Below are positions 27,409 to 36,715 of a stretch of 64,000 nucleotides of DNA, piece by piece. Both the position numbers and the translations under genes were made by a program. This stretch comes from RBG-13-66-14 sp964436465. GTDB lineage: Bacteria; RBG-13-66-14. The stretch is from assembly GCA_964436465.1 (NCBI GenBank), contig CAYTCV010000003.1, positions 1-64,000 on the forward strand, read 5' to 3'. The notes beneath the pieces are model-generated. The model was not told the origin of the DNA and did no database searches. It worked only from the letters and a program-made list of their open reading frames with translations. How positions within the stretch are numbered: position 1 is the stretch's first letter; the number at the start of each line of letters is the position of its first letter.

Positions 27409-27762
27409 TCAGCTCAGGCGCTTGTCCTTTATCCGGGCCGCCTTGCCGATTTTCTGGCGCAGGAAGTAGAGCTTCGACCGACGGACCTTGCCCTGGCGCA
27501 CGACGACAACGTTGTCCACGTTGGGGGAGTGGAGGGGGAAGATGCGCTCGACGCCGATGTTCCCGGTCCCGGAAACGCGGCGGACGGTGAAGGTCTCGCG
27601 CACGCCGCCGTGGTTCTTGGCGATGACGATGCCGGTGAATTTCTGGATGCGCGTTTTGGCCCCCTCGACGATGCGGACCGACACCTCGACGGTATCGCCC
27701 ACCTCGAACTCGGGGACGGTCTCGCGCATGTCGTTTTTTTCCAGGCGTTGCAGCCGGAGCAT
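27409..27762 (-). CDS. rplS: 50S ribosomal protein L19
   Basis: The 117-residue product matches L19: PEFEVGDTVEVSVRIVEG, RIQKFTGIVIAKNHGG, ETFTVRRVS, GVERIFPLHSP and RRSKLYFLR. L19 sits at the 30S-50S interface. I choose the ATG at 27762 (AGG 6-7 nt upstream) because the family starts there; the longer frame upstream is untranslated leader. The usual rimM-trmD neighbours are absent here. Its leader is long (about 175 nt from the promoter at 27945-27972). Confidence 0.95.
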   Translation of the reverse strand: MLRLQRLEKNDMRETVPEFEVGDTVEVSVRIVEGAKTRIQKFTGIVIAKNHGGVRETFTVRRVSGTGNIGVERIFPLHSPNVDNVVVVRQGKVRRSKLYFLRQKIGKAARIKDKRLS

Positions 27763-27923
27763 ATTTACCTGCCGAAGGGTGTGAGCCGGGAAAGGTTCGC
27801 CGGGCGGTGGAGTGTAATAAAGAACGAAAAAAAAGGCAAGGGAAAAAGTGCGCGGCGGGCCGGTTTGACGGATTCGCCGTCGCTGATACGGGGTATTCGA
27901 AGGGACCGGCAGGCAGTGGCATG

Positions 27924-27952
27924 TTGCCAGGTGGTACAAAGTGTACTATATT
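27924..27952 (+). promoter_or_regulatory. Sigma70-type promoter for the VCBS-repeat gene
   Basis: TTGCCA (5/6), a 17-bp spacer and TATATT (5/6) face the plus-strand gene starting at 28112. The -10 box overlaps that of the opposing rplS promoter, so the two polymerases should exclude each other. Confidence 0.6.
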
Positions 27953-27972
27953 AATGTAGGGAGTATTGTCTA
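27945..27972 (-). promoter_or_regulatory. Sigma70-type promoter for rplS
   Basis: On the minus strand TAGACA (5/6), a 16-bp spacer and TATAGT (5/6) precede rplS by about 180 bp. The intervening leader contains a T-rich stretch and a second, weaker candidate (TTGCCT, 17 bp, TACACT). Apart from these promoters and the leader I see nothing in the 349 bp between rplS and the next gene. Confidence 0.55.
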
Positions 27973-28111
27973 CCTGAGTTGATTAAAAAAGCTCACTTCG
28001 GACCGCACCCGACGGCGGCGGATGGACCGTCAATCAACCGGGGACATAACTTAGTTACGGCTGCGCCGTCTCAGTTACGCCAGTAGCGTCACTTCGTTTC
28101 CGGGAGGAGCC

Positions 28112-30238
28112 ATGCGACGTTTAACGGTTGTCATCCTGTTGCTAGTCCTCACTCTGGCCGCATTCGGCAACCGGCGGCGCCAGAACGACTGGACCGGCGG
28201 ACCGGGTCACACGGAGCCGGATTCGGCCTGGGGCACGACCTTCTACATCAGCTCGAACATCAACTTCTACTACTTCGAGCAGCTATGGCTCGCCTTCTCA
28301 CCGAACCTGTCTCCGACGCAGCAGCACATCGGGGACGTCAACGGGGCCTACTACGTCAAGGCGGGCTACATAGACATGGACAGCTACATGGACGTGGTGG
28401 TCTCGTCCTCGGACGCATCCATCTTCGTGTGGTTCAAAAACCTGGGGAACGGGGAGTTCGACCCGACGCCCCGCTCCATCGTCCCCAACCAGTGGGCCGC
28501 CTTCAACATCGTGGACCTGAACGACGACGGCTACGGGGACATCATCATCGGCATAGACACCCCCGGACCGGCTCACCTCTCCTGGCTGGAAAACGACGGC
28601 GACGGTAACTTCACCGAGCACGTCGTGGACCCCGATTTCCCCCAGGTGGACCTGCCGGTGGCGGTGGACTTCGACCGGGACAACGACCTTGACCTCTTCG
28701 CCGGGGCGTACCAGTCGTCGCCCCTGCGCTGGTACGAAAACCTGGGCGACGAGACCTTCGATATCCACACCCTCGTCCCCTCCGGCCACTACGGCGGCGA
28801 GAACATCGGCCTCACCACGGGCGACTTCAACGGTGACGGCTGGACGGATGTGGCCTTCAGCTGTCGCTGGAACGGCGAGGTCGCCTGGTGGGAGTACATG
28901 GAGGACTGGACCGACCCGACTCTGGCCTTCACCGAGCACGTCCTCTACACCGGAATGACCGAAGCCTACACCTGCGAAGCCTTCGACATGGACTGGGACC
29001 AGGACCCCGACCTGGTAACGAGCTCGCGCAACGGTCGCATTGACTGGTTCGAGAACGACGGGGAGGGCAATTTCACCGACCACAACATCACTTCGAGCTA
29101 TACCGACTGCCGTGAGGTATACCCCATAGACGCTGACTACGACGGGGACATAGACATCCTCGGCGCCACGGAGACCGGCGACAGCCTGGACTGGTGGGAG
29201 AATGACGGCGGGATGAACTTCACCCAGCGGTCGTGGACCACGAGTTACAACGGCGCCCACGGCGTCCGCACAGGCGATATCACCGACACCAAGGCCCCCA
29301 TCGCCATCTCCACCGCCCGCATTCAGGACACCGTTGACTGGTGGGCGATAACCGACGGATTCCGCGACCACGGCACGCTCGACTCGGTCATCCTGGAATG
29401 CGAATTCGAGAACCCCGACTGGCTCTTTTGCCAGTGGGAGGGATACGAGGAGACCGGCACGGACATCGCCTTCTACGTCCGCGGGGGCAACGACGTGGAC
29501 GAGCTCCTGGCCTCCTCCTGGAACGGGCCGTTCTACTCCCAGTTCGACGTCGGGGACCAAATCGGGGACGGCACCCGGTACCTCCAGTACAGGGTGGAAA
29601 TGACCAGCAGCGACTCCGACTTGTCGCCCAGCCTGTACCAGGTGGACGTGTACTACCTGGACGGCGACCTGGCCGCGGATTCCGTGGACGTGGAGGCCGA
29701 GACCCACGACGAGGGGGTGCTGGTAAACTGGGCCGCCGCGGATGGATTCAGCGCCTTCGACATCCTCCGCGCTTCGGCCGTGAATGCCGACCACCGCGAG
29801 ATGTACGTCAAACTGAACGACCTGCCGCTCCCCGCGGCGTCCCTCGGCCGCTACCTGGACTACGATGTCGAGGCCGGACGGGGCTACGCCTACATGATTC
29901 GGGCCGTGGACGGGGAGGGCTCCGTCTCCGAGTACGGCCCGGCCATCGCCGTGGCGGGCGGAAACGGGGAACTCAACCGGCTAGTGCTGGAGCAGAGCCA
30001 CCCGAACCCGACCACGGGCCTCGCCGTCATCGCCTTCAACCTGCCCACGGAGGGCCCGGTGGAGCTGGCGGTCTACGACCTGGCCGGACGCCGCGTGACG
30101 ACCCTGGTCTCGGGCGTGCTCACCGCCGGCCGGCACGAGGCGGGATTCGACGCTTCCTCCCTCACCGCGGGAGTTTACCTCTACCGTCTGACGGCGGAGG
30201 AGGGCACCCTGACGCGGCGGCTGGTGGTCAGCCGGTAG
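28112..30238 (+). CDS. Secreted VCBS/FG-GAP repeat protein with type IX-like sorting domain
   Basis: The 708-residue product has a signal peptide (MRRLTVVILLLVLTLAAFG) and a strong Shine-Dalgarno (GGGAGGAG). Residues of about 80-420 hold repeated FG-GAP/VCBS blades with calcium-loop motifs: DMDSYMDVVVSS, DLNDDGYGDIIIG, DFDRDNDLDLFAG, DFNGDGWTDVAFS, DADYDGDIDILGA, many followed by W(F/W)EN. A fibronectin-like segment follows, then SHPNP, IAFNLPTEG, VYDLAGRRV and GVYLYRLTAEEG, the FlgD/type IX-like C-terminal domain. It is probably a calcium-binding surface adhesin or scaffold; no enzyme domain is seen. Confidence 0.85.
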   Translation: MRRLTVVILLLVLTLAAFGNRRRQNDWTGGPGHTEPDSAWGTTFYISSNINFYYFEQLWLAFSPNLSPTQQHIGDVNGAYYVKAGYIDMDSYMDVVVSSSDASIFVWFKNLGNGEFDPTPRSIVPNQWAAFNIVDLNDDGYGDIIIGIDTPGPAHLSWLENDGDGNFTEHVVDPDFPQVDLPVAVDFDRDNDLDLFAGAYQSSPLRWYENLGDETFDIHTLVPSGHYGGENIGLTTGDFNGDGWTDVAFSCRWNGEVAWWEYMEDWTDPTLAFTEHVLYTGMTEAYTCEAFDMDWDQDPDLVTSSRNGRIDWFENDGEGNFTDHNITSSYTDCREVYPIDADYDGDIDILGATETGDSLDWWENDGGMNFTQRSWTTSYNGAHGVRTGDITDTKAPIAISTARIQDTVDWWAITDGFRDHGTLDSVILECEFENPDWLFCQWEGYEETGTDIAFYVRGGNDVDELLASSWNGPFYSQFDVGDQIGDGTRYLQYRVEMTSSDSDLSPSLYQVDVYYLDGDLAADSVDVEAETHDEGVLVNWAAADGFSAFDILRASAVNADHREMYVKLNDLPLPAASLGRYLDYDVEAGRGYAYMIRAVDGEGSVSEYGPAIAVAGGNGELNRLVLEQSHPNPTTGLAVIAFNLPTEGPVELAVYDLAGRRVTTLVSGVLTAGRHEAGFDASSLTAGVYLYRLTAEEGTLTRRLVVSR

Positions 30239-30253
30239 GAGTCAACGGTTACA

Positions 30254-30290
30254 AACGGGGGAGCCGGGCGCATCCCCGGCTCTTCCCGTT
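30254..30290 (+). terminator. Hairpin downstream of the VCBS-repeat gene
   Basis: AACGGG and GAGCCGGG on the left pair with CCCGGCTC and CCCGTT on the right in one extended stem with a small internal mismatch. The T-tract after it is poor, so it may act with the next hairpin. Confidence 0.5.
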
Positions 30291-30301
30291 GATGTCAATG
30301 C

Positions 30302-30328
30302 AAAACGGGCGTCCGGACGCCCGTTTTT
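30302..30328. terminator. Bidirectional intrinsic terminator between convergent genes
   Basis: AAAACGGGCGTCC is followed by its complement GGACGCCCGTTTT plus one more T; both strands end in a T-run. It separates the plus-strand gene ending at 30238 from the minus-strand gene ending at 30368. Confidence 0.85.
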
Positions 30329-30367
30329 GAATAGACGAACCTACCGTCAGGCCCCGGCGTCCTTCCT

Positions 30368-31153
30368 CTAGGTGGACGGATTCAACGCCTGTTCGATGGC
30401 CTCGCGGACGCCCTCCCGCGGCGCCTCGTAGCCCCAGAAAATTTCCTTCCCATCGATGTAAATGCCGCGGGTCAGTCCGCACCGGTCGAGAACCCCCGGC
30501 TCGTGGGCCGGGAACTCGCGCACCGACACGCGGTCGCCGAACTCCGCCGCCACCTCGCGCACGCGCTGGGCCTCGATTTCCGAGGTCTGGCACAGGCGGT
30601 TCCAGAAGAGGTCCACCGCGACCTTGCCGGGAACGGGCTCGAAGCGGTAGGCGCTTTCCAGAAAGCGGGGCGGCTCGGCGGAACCGTCGAACGGCTTCCA
30701 CAGGAGCGCCCGCTCACCCCGGCGCTCGACCACGGTATAGCCGAGCTTCTCGTAGAACCCGCCGGGCATGAACCAGAAATCCCAGTAGTAAGCCTCGGTG
30801 CAGACGCCCCTGGATTTGCATTTCCGGGCTTCCTTTTCCGCCTCGGCCACCAGGCCCCGCCCGGCGCCGACGCCGCGCCCCTTCTCCAGGACCCACAGGC
30901 AGGGAACCGCAGTCAGGCCCCGGCCCGCCGGGCCCCAGGGGCTGACCTCGACGGGCATGGAGTAGATGAAGCCCACCGGGTCGCCTTCCAGGAGGGCGAC
31001 GTGCACCCGGAGGCCCTTGTCGCGCATCCCTTTCAGCCACTCCACGCGCCGCCGCCCGCAGGCGTCGATTTCGGCGCTCTCCCCCACGTGGGAGCAGGTG
31101 CCCACGAAGTACTCGGTGGAGGAGTCCATCTCCCTGATTTCCAGCCGGGGCAT
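30368..31153 (-). CDS. GNAT acetyltransferase fused to a YoaP-like C-terminal domain
   Basis: Residues 1-150 form a GNAT acetyltransferase domain: VHVALLEGDPVGFIYSM, then CLWVLEKGRGVGAGRGLV, the acetyl-CoA loop, and GFYEKLGYTVVER. Residues of about 180-261 resemble the YoaP-like/thioredoxin-fold module (VDLFWNRLCQTSEIEAQRV, then IYIDGKEIFWGYEAPREG). The substrate is unknown. It lies 70 bp downstream of the FosA-like gene and may share its transcript. YoaP-type fusions are known in Firmicutes; calling the C-terminal domain YoaP-like rests on pattern only. Confidence 0.75.
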   Translation of the reverse strand: MPRLEIREMDSSTEYFVGTCSHVGESAEIDACGRRRVEWLKGMRDKGLRVHVALLEGDPVGFIYSMPVEVSPWGPAGRGLTAVPCLWVLEKGRGVGAGRGLVAEAEKEARKCKSRGVCTEAYYWDFWFMPGGFYEKLGYTVVERRGERALLWKPFDGSAEPPRFLESAYRFEPVPGKVAVDLFWNRLCQTSEIEAQRVREVAAEFGDRVSVREFPAHEPGVLDRCGLTRGIYIDGKEIFWGYEAPREGVREAIEQALNPST

Positions 31154-31223
31154 GCCGCTCCCTCCCGTTTCTGTAAATCCGGTCGCCTCGGTTCAGCCGG
31201 TGAAACCGCACAGTTGACGCCGC

Positions 31224-31652
31224 TCAGACTTCGTCCCCATCGTCATCATAGAACCTCACCCCGTCCGTACCCCTCCGGCGCATGTCCGCCAGGCGCCCCG
31301 CGAGGCCCGAGGCGTGAAGCTCCAGCCGGTGCCCGTCGGGGTCGGTGAAGTAGAGGGAGGCCCCCTCGCTCCGGTTCTCCCGCCAGATTTCCGTGCCCGC
31401 TTCCCGGACGTGGAGGGCGAGCGCCTCGAAGTCGGCGGGCTCCACGGTGAAAGCCACGTGGGAGTAGTCCGGGGAGGAGGACCCGTCCGCGTTCCGGTCC
31501 ACGACGAGCGCCACCCAGAGGTCCCCGGCCAGAAGGTAGGCGCCCTTCGGCCACCGGGCGACGGGCCGCAGGCCCAGGACGCCGGTGTAGAACGCAAGGG
31601 TCCGTTCCAGGTCGCGGACCGCAAAGGTTACGTGGTTGATGCCGCGAATCAT
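31224..31652 (-). CDS. FosA-like glyoxalase-superfamily metalloenzyme
   Basis: The 142-residue product is a VOC-fold protein with the metal ligands of the fosfomycin glutathione/thiol transferase group: His7 (INHVTF), His65 (DYSHVAF) and Glu111 (HRLELH). The segment ENRSEGASLYFTDPDGH is also typical of FosA. FosA opens the epoxide of fosfomycin with a thiol; whether this homologue does so is untested. The ATG at 31652 is preferred, with GGAG upstream and the family start pattern MIRGINH; an in-frame GTG lies nine bases earlier. It starts 17 bp after the aeRF1-like gene. Confidence 0.8.
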   Translation of the reverse strand: MIRGINHVTFAVRDLERTLAFYTGVLGLRPVARWPKGAYLLAGDLWVALVVDRNADGSSSPDYSHVAFTVEPADFEALALHVREAGTEIWRENRSEGASLYFTDPDGHRLELHASGLAGRLADMRRRGTDGVRFYDDDGDEV

Positions 31653-31669
31653 CCCCCACACTCCATCCG

Positions 31670-32716
31670 CTAATATTTGACCTTGAACCGCAGGAGCGCC
31701 CCGACGCCGCCCAGGCCGTCGAGGGTTTCGTTACTTCCGGGCACGTACTCCATGTGGGCGTCGGTGGATTCGGCGAGGTCGGTCAGGCGCTCCCGCGCGT
31801 CGGCGGCGAGGGCATCCCCGACCAGGAGCACGTCCGCCGCGCCCATCGTGAGGGCGGCTTGTGTATCCTTCAAACCGGCCGCGGCCAGGCCGCCGCGCCG
31901 CAGCTCGGCCGTCAGATGCTCCAGGTAGCCCCTCTCCTGCTCCCGCTCCGCCTTCTCCACCAGCGGCTCCATCTTGTCCAGCAGTTCGGAGTCCCCCTCC
32001 TTCAGATTCCAGGGAATCTCGCCGATGACCTTATCCGCGAGCGACTTGGGCAGTTCCTCTTTGAGGGCGGCGAGCATCCGCGCGTGGCCGGCCAGGACGA
32101 CGCGGCCCACGCCCTCCTCCCGGAAGATTTCCTCGGCCCGGTCGGCCAGCTCCTTGGTCAGATGCTTCACCTGTTTCTCGCGGCGCCGCTGGTAGCGCAT
32201 CTGCGACCAGCCACCCACCTTGGACCGGTGGTGGATTTTCTCGCGCAGGGAATCCTCCGCCTCGGCCGTCTCGCCGGCGGTGACGAGAATCCGCGCCCCC
32301 GACGCGTCCACCAGAATCACCCCCACCGGCTCGTACTCGTCGAGCTGGACCGCCAGCGGAAAGAGGACGGCCCCCGTGTCCAGGGCCAGGAGCGGCTCCG
32401 GCGGGGCCGGCAGCTCCACGCCCCGGACGTAGGACGGCGCGCCGTCGGCGCCCAGGTCGGCGAAGAAGGCCAGACCGGGACCGGCGAAGCCGTGCGTCTT
32501 TTTTTCCTTCAGAAAATCAGCCAGGAAGGAGACCGAGGTCTCCAGGTACTCCCGCTCCTCGCCGGATACCAGGCGCTCCACGCGGGAGGATTCCCGCTTG
32601 ATGAACGCCTCCGCCCCGTCCCAGCCCCGCGAGAGGTTCAGGTAAACGGACAGGACGGTCCGCTCGCTCTCGGCGAGTCGGGCCAGCTCCCGCATCAGGC
32701 CTTCGGTGATGTCCAT
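31670..32716 (-). CDS. Vms1/aeRF1-like putative peptidyl-tRNA hydrolase
   Basis: The 348-residue product has the VLRF1/aeRF1-like layout. An N-terminal alpha/beta region runs to about residue 120. A strand region with VGVILVDASGARILV follows, then the catalytic-type loop KVGGWSQMRYQRRRE with Gln172, and a C-terminal L7Ae-like section (AALTMGAADVLLVGDAL). In Vms1/ANKZF1 and in release factor eRF1 a Gly-Gly/Gln loop hydrolyses peptidyl-tRNA; bacterial members are thought to release stalled nascent chains. The presence of rqcP 7 kb away makes a ribosome-rescue role plausible. GGGAG precedes the ATG. It heads a likely three-gene run with the FosA-like and GNAT genes. Confidence 0.75.
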   Translation of the reverse strand: MDITEGLMRELARLAESERTVLSVYLNLSRGWDGAEAFIKRESSRVERLVSGEEREYLETSVSFLADFLKEKKTHGFAGPGLAFFADLGADGAPSYVRGVELPAPPEPLLALDTGAVLFPLAVQLDEYEPVGVILVDASGARILVTAGETAEAEDSLREKIHHRSKVGGWSQMRYQRRREKQVKHLTKELADRAEEIFREEGVGRVVLAGHARMLAALKEELPKSLADKVIGEIPWNLKEGDSELLDKMEPLVEKAEREQERGYLEHLTAELRRGGLAAAGLKDTQAALTMGAADVLLVGDALAADARERLTDLAESTDAHMEYVPGSNETLDGLGGVGALLRFKVKY

Positions 32717-32841
32717 AAGTGTCTCCCGTCGATGTACGGTCGGTTGGCTGAATGATACCTCATTTCGCCGGGGGCGTTACCTCTCTCACAACCCGCTTGC
32801 GTCAAAATGCGGATGCCCCGCCCGGCGTTCGGATAACAAGA

Positions 32842-32857
32842 GGCCCCCGAAGGGGCC
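32842..32857 (-). terminator. Hairpin after the TPR gene
   Basis: GGCCCC, a 4-base loop and GGGGCC form a compact stem; on the minus strand only a weak T-rich tail (TCTTGTT) follows. It lies 22 bp past the TPR gene stop and probably ends the citrate operon. Confidence 0.55.
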
Positions 32858-32878
32858 GTATAAGCAAGAAACGCAGAC

Positions 32879-33625
32879 TCAAGGCTCGCCCGACTCCAGA
32901 TAGTTGTCGAGGAGAATCCTCGCCTGGCGGTGGTTGGGGTTTATCTCGAGGGCTCGGCGGAGCTTCGCGATGGCCTTGGGCGTCTGGTACAGGCAGCTGT
33001 AAGCGTAGCCCATGTGGTACATGAGCGCCGGGTCGTTGGGATTGCGTTCCTCGACCTGCTCGAAATTCTCGATGGCCTTGGCGTACTCCCCCAGGGCGTT
33101 GCAGACGATTCCCAGATGGTAGTTCGCGATGCGCGACTCGGGGTGGAGCTGGATGAGCTTCTCGTTGTACTCCTTGGCCCGGGGCAGGTCGCCCATGTGG
33201 TAGCACGCGACTCCCAACCAGTAGTAGGCCATGGCGAAGTCGGGGTCGCACTCGAGGCAGCGCTTCAGGGCCTCCACGGCCTTGCCGACATACCCGCCCC
33301 GGTAGTACGCGATGCCGAGGGCGTACCAGGTGAAGCTCTGGTTGTCGAGGAGCTCCAGGGAGTGCTTGAACGTCGCGATGGCCTTGTCCGGCTCCCCACG
33401 CAGGTAGTACAGGTCGCCGAGGTTTTTGTATAAGGAAGGGTCGTCCTTGACGAGGTTCGCCGCCTTCTCGTAAGCCTTGATGGCGTCGATGATTTTACCC
33501 CGAGAGCGCAGACGGGCTCCCTCCCGGCGGTAGCACTCGCTGTCGTCGACCCCCAGAATCACGCCGCAGTAGGGGCAGTACCTGAAGTCGTCCGCCGCTT
33601 CCCGGCCGCAGCACGTGCAGTTCAT
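32879..33625 (-). CDS. Zinc-ribbon TPR protein
   Basis: The 248-residue protein starts with a zinc ribbon (CTCCGREA and CPYCG, four Cys in two pairs) and continues with about six tetratricopeptide repeats, for example PSLYKNLGDLYYLRGEPDKA and MAYYWLGVACYHMGDLPRA. It is a cytoplasmic interaction scaffold by fold; the partner is unknown. It begins 9 bp after isocitrate dehydrogenase and has its own GGGGGG ribosome site, so it is the last gene of the citrate-to-oxoglutarate operon. A regulatory or assembly role for those enzymes is only a guess. Confidence 0.85.
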   Translation of the reverse strand: MNCTCCGREAADDFRYCPYCGVILGVDDSECYRREGARLRSRGKIIDAIKAYEKAANLVKDDPSLYKNLGDLYYLRGEPDKAIATFKHSLELLDNQSFTWYALGIAYYRGGYVGKAVEALKRCLECDPDFAMAYYWLGVACYHMGDLPRAKEYNEKLIQLHPESRIANYHLGIVCNALGEYAKAIENFEQVEERNPNDPALMYHMGYAYSCLYQTPKAIAKLRRALEINPNHRQARILLDNYLESGEP

Positions 33626-33634
33626 CGGTCCCCC

Positions 33635-34918
<1,284 letters not shown>

Positions 34919-34925
34919 ACTCTCC

Positions 34926-35426
34926 TTACAGCTTGAAGGTTCCGTGCTTGACGATGTGCTCGGTGAGGCCGCCGTCGGCCAAAAGAGCGCGCATGGAGTC
35001 CGGGATGGGGGTGAAGTGGAGCTCGGAGCCCCGGGTGAGGTCGCGGATGACGCCCGAAACGAGGTCCACCTCGAGCTCGTCCCCGTCTCCAATCGCGTCG
35101 GTATCGCACACCAGGGCGGGCAGCCCCACGTTGAACGAGTTGCGGTAGAAGATGCGCGCGAAGGATTTCGCCAACACCGCCGACACGCCGCACAACTTTA
35201 TCACGCGGGGGGCGTGCTCGCGGGAGGAGCCCAGGCCGAAGTTGCGGCCGCCCACCACGAAGTCCCCCGGCTTGACCCGCGAGGCGAAGGTGGGGTCGGC
35301 GTCCTCCAGGGTGTGCTCGGCCAGCTTGGGCAGGTCGTTGCGGAGGTGGAAGTAGCGCCCCGGGGCGATGTGGTCGGTGGAGATGTCGTCGCCGAACTTG
35401 AACGCCCGGCCTTTCAGTACGTCCAC
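34926..35426 (-). CDS. Aconitase-family small (swivel) subunit, LeuD/HacB type
   Basis: The 166-residue product is the swivel domain of the split aconitase/isopropylmalate isomerase family: FGDDISTDHIAPGRY, VVGGRNFGLGSSREHAP and the Arg/Ser-containing active-site loop. It pairs with the large subunit encoded 28 bp upstream. The YFHLRND region does not by itself separate isopropylmalate, homoaconitate or citrate specificity; the adjacent citrate-type isocitrate dehydrogenase argues for citrate/isocitrate. GTG start with AAGGAGG upstream. Confidence 0.88.
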   Translation of the reverse strand: MDVLKGRAFKFGDDISTDHIAPGRYFHLRNDLPKLAEHTLEDADPTFASRVKPGDFVVGGRNFGLGSSREHAPRVIKLCGVSAVLAKSFARIFYRNSFNVGLPALVCDTDAIGDGDELEVDLVSGVIRDLTRGSELHFTPIPDSMRALLADGGLTEHIVKHGTFKL

Positions 35427-35454
35427 GTGCGTTCCTCCTTGCCCGTCGCTTTTT

Positions 35455-36705
35455 TTAAATCCCGCGCGGGTCGGTGATTTCCCCGGTCAGGGCCGAGGCG
35501 GCCACCGTCGCCGGGGAGGCGAGGTAGATGAATCCCTCGGGGTTGCCCATGCGGCCGTGGAAATTGCGATTCTGGGTGGCGATGCAGACCTCGCCGTCGC
35601 CCAGAACACCCTGGTGTATTCCCACGCAGGGCCCGCAGCCCGGGGGGAGCACCGTGGCGCCCGCGTCCACGAAAATTCCCAACAGCCCCTTATCGAGGGC
35701 GGCGCGATACACCTTCCGCGAGGCGGGGCAGACGAGGAAGCGGACTCCGGTCGCCGCCTTTTTGCCCTTGACGATTCCGGCGGCGACCTCCAGGTCGTCC
35801 AGGCGGCCGTTGGTGCAGGTGCCGATGAAGGCCTGGTTGATTTTTATCCCCTTCGCCTCGCCCACGGGGTGCGTGTTGTCCACGGTGTGGGGGAAGCTCA
35901 CCGTGGGCACGAGCTTCCCCAGGTCGAAGGCGAAGGTTTTCTCGTACACCGCGTCGGGGTCGGCGGCGATGGGGGAGAAATCCCCCGGCCGGCCCATCTC
36001 GGCGAGGAATGCCTTCGTCTTTGCATCGGCGGCGAAGATACCGGTCTTGGCCCCGGCCTCCACCGCCATGTTGGAGAGCGTGAAGCGCTCGGACATGGTC
36101 AGCCCCGCCGCCCCGGGCCCGGTGAAGTCGAGGGACTTGTAGGTCGCCCCGTCGGCGCCGATGTGCCCGATGATGGAGAGCATCAGGTCCTTGGCGTACA
36201 CCCCGGGGGGGAAGGAGCCGGCGAGCTCGATGTTGAAGCTCTCCGGCACGCGCAGCCAGACCTTCCCCAACGCGATGGCGAAGGCCACGTCGGTGGAGCC
36301 CATGCCGGTGGCGAAGGCCCCCAGGGCGCCCGAGGTGACGGTGTGGGAATCCGCCCCGACGAGGAGGTCGCCGGGGCGGATGTAGTCCTCTACCATGCGC
36401 TGGTGACAGACGCCCTGGCCGATTTCCGAGACGACTACGCCGGTCTTGGCGGCGAAATCGCGCAGAATCATGTGGGCGTTGGACAGCTCCTTGCGCGGGC
36501 TGGGCGAGGCGTGGTCCAGGAAGATGACCGTCCGTTCGGGGTGGGCGGCCTGTACCTTCCCGGCCTTCTCCAGCTCCCGCACCGACAGTGGGCCGGTGCC
36601 GTCCTGCACCAGGGCGGCGTCCACGTCGGCGATGACGAGCTCCCCCGGCGCGGCCGGTCCGCCCGCGTGGGCGGAGATGATTTTCTCGGCGAGTGTCTGT
36701 CCCAT
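35455..36705 (-). CDS. Aconitase-family large subunit, LeuC/HacA type
   Basis: The 416-residue product carries the family motifs: MTLAEKII-like start, IFLDHASPSPRKE, GVCHQ, LLVGADSHTVTSGALGAFATG, and the [4Fe-4S] cysteines in FIGTCTNGR and PPGCGPCVG. With the small subunit it should interconvert a 2-hydroxy tricarboxylate with its 3-hydroxy isomer. Such two-subunit enzymes are often annotated as isopropylmalate isomerase, but the gene neighbours (putative citrate synthase upstream, isocitrate dehydrogenase downstream) indicate aconitase activity. TAGGAG lies before the ATG. Confidence 0.88.
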   Translation of the reverse strand: MGQTLAEKIISAHAGGPAAPGELVIADVDAALVQDGTGPLSVRELEKAGKVQAAHPERTVIFLDHASPSPRKELSNAHMILRDFAAKTGVVVSEIGQGVCHQRMVEDYIRPGDLLVGADSHTVTSGALGAFATGMGSTDVAFAIALGKVWLRVPESFNIELAGSFPPGVYAKDLMLSIIGHIGADGATYKSLDFTGPGAAGLTMSERFTLSNMAVEAGAKTGIFAADAKTKAFLAEMGRPGDFSPIAADPDAVYEKTFAFDLGKLVPTVSFPHTVDNTHPVGEAKGIKINQAFIGTCTNGRLDDLEVAAGIVKGKKAATGVRFLVCPASRKVYRAALDKGLLGIFVDAGATVLPPGCGPCVGIHQGVLGDGEVCIATQNRNFHGRMGNPEGFIYLASPATVAASALTGEITDPRGI

Positions 36706-36715
36706 GGAACTCCTA

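Noticed and set aside
35455..36705. leuC/leuD for leucine synthesis
   Set aside because: The operon contains a citrate-type NADP isocitrate dehydrogenase rather than 3-isopropylmalate dehydrogenase, so aconitase activity is the better reading, although the family alone does not decide.
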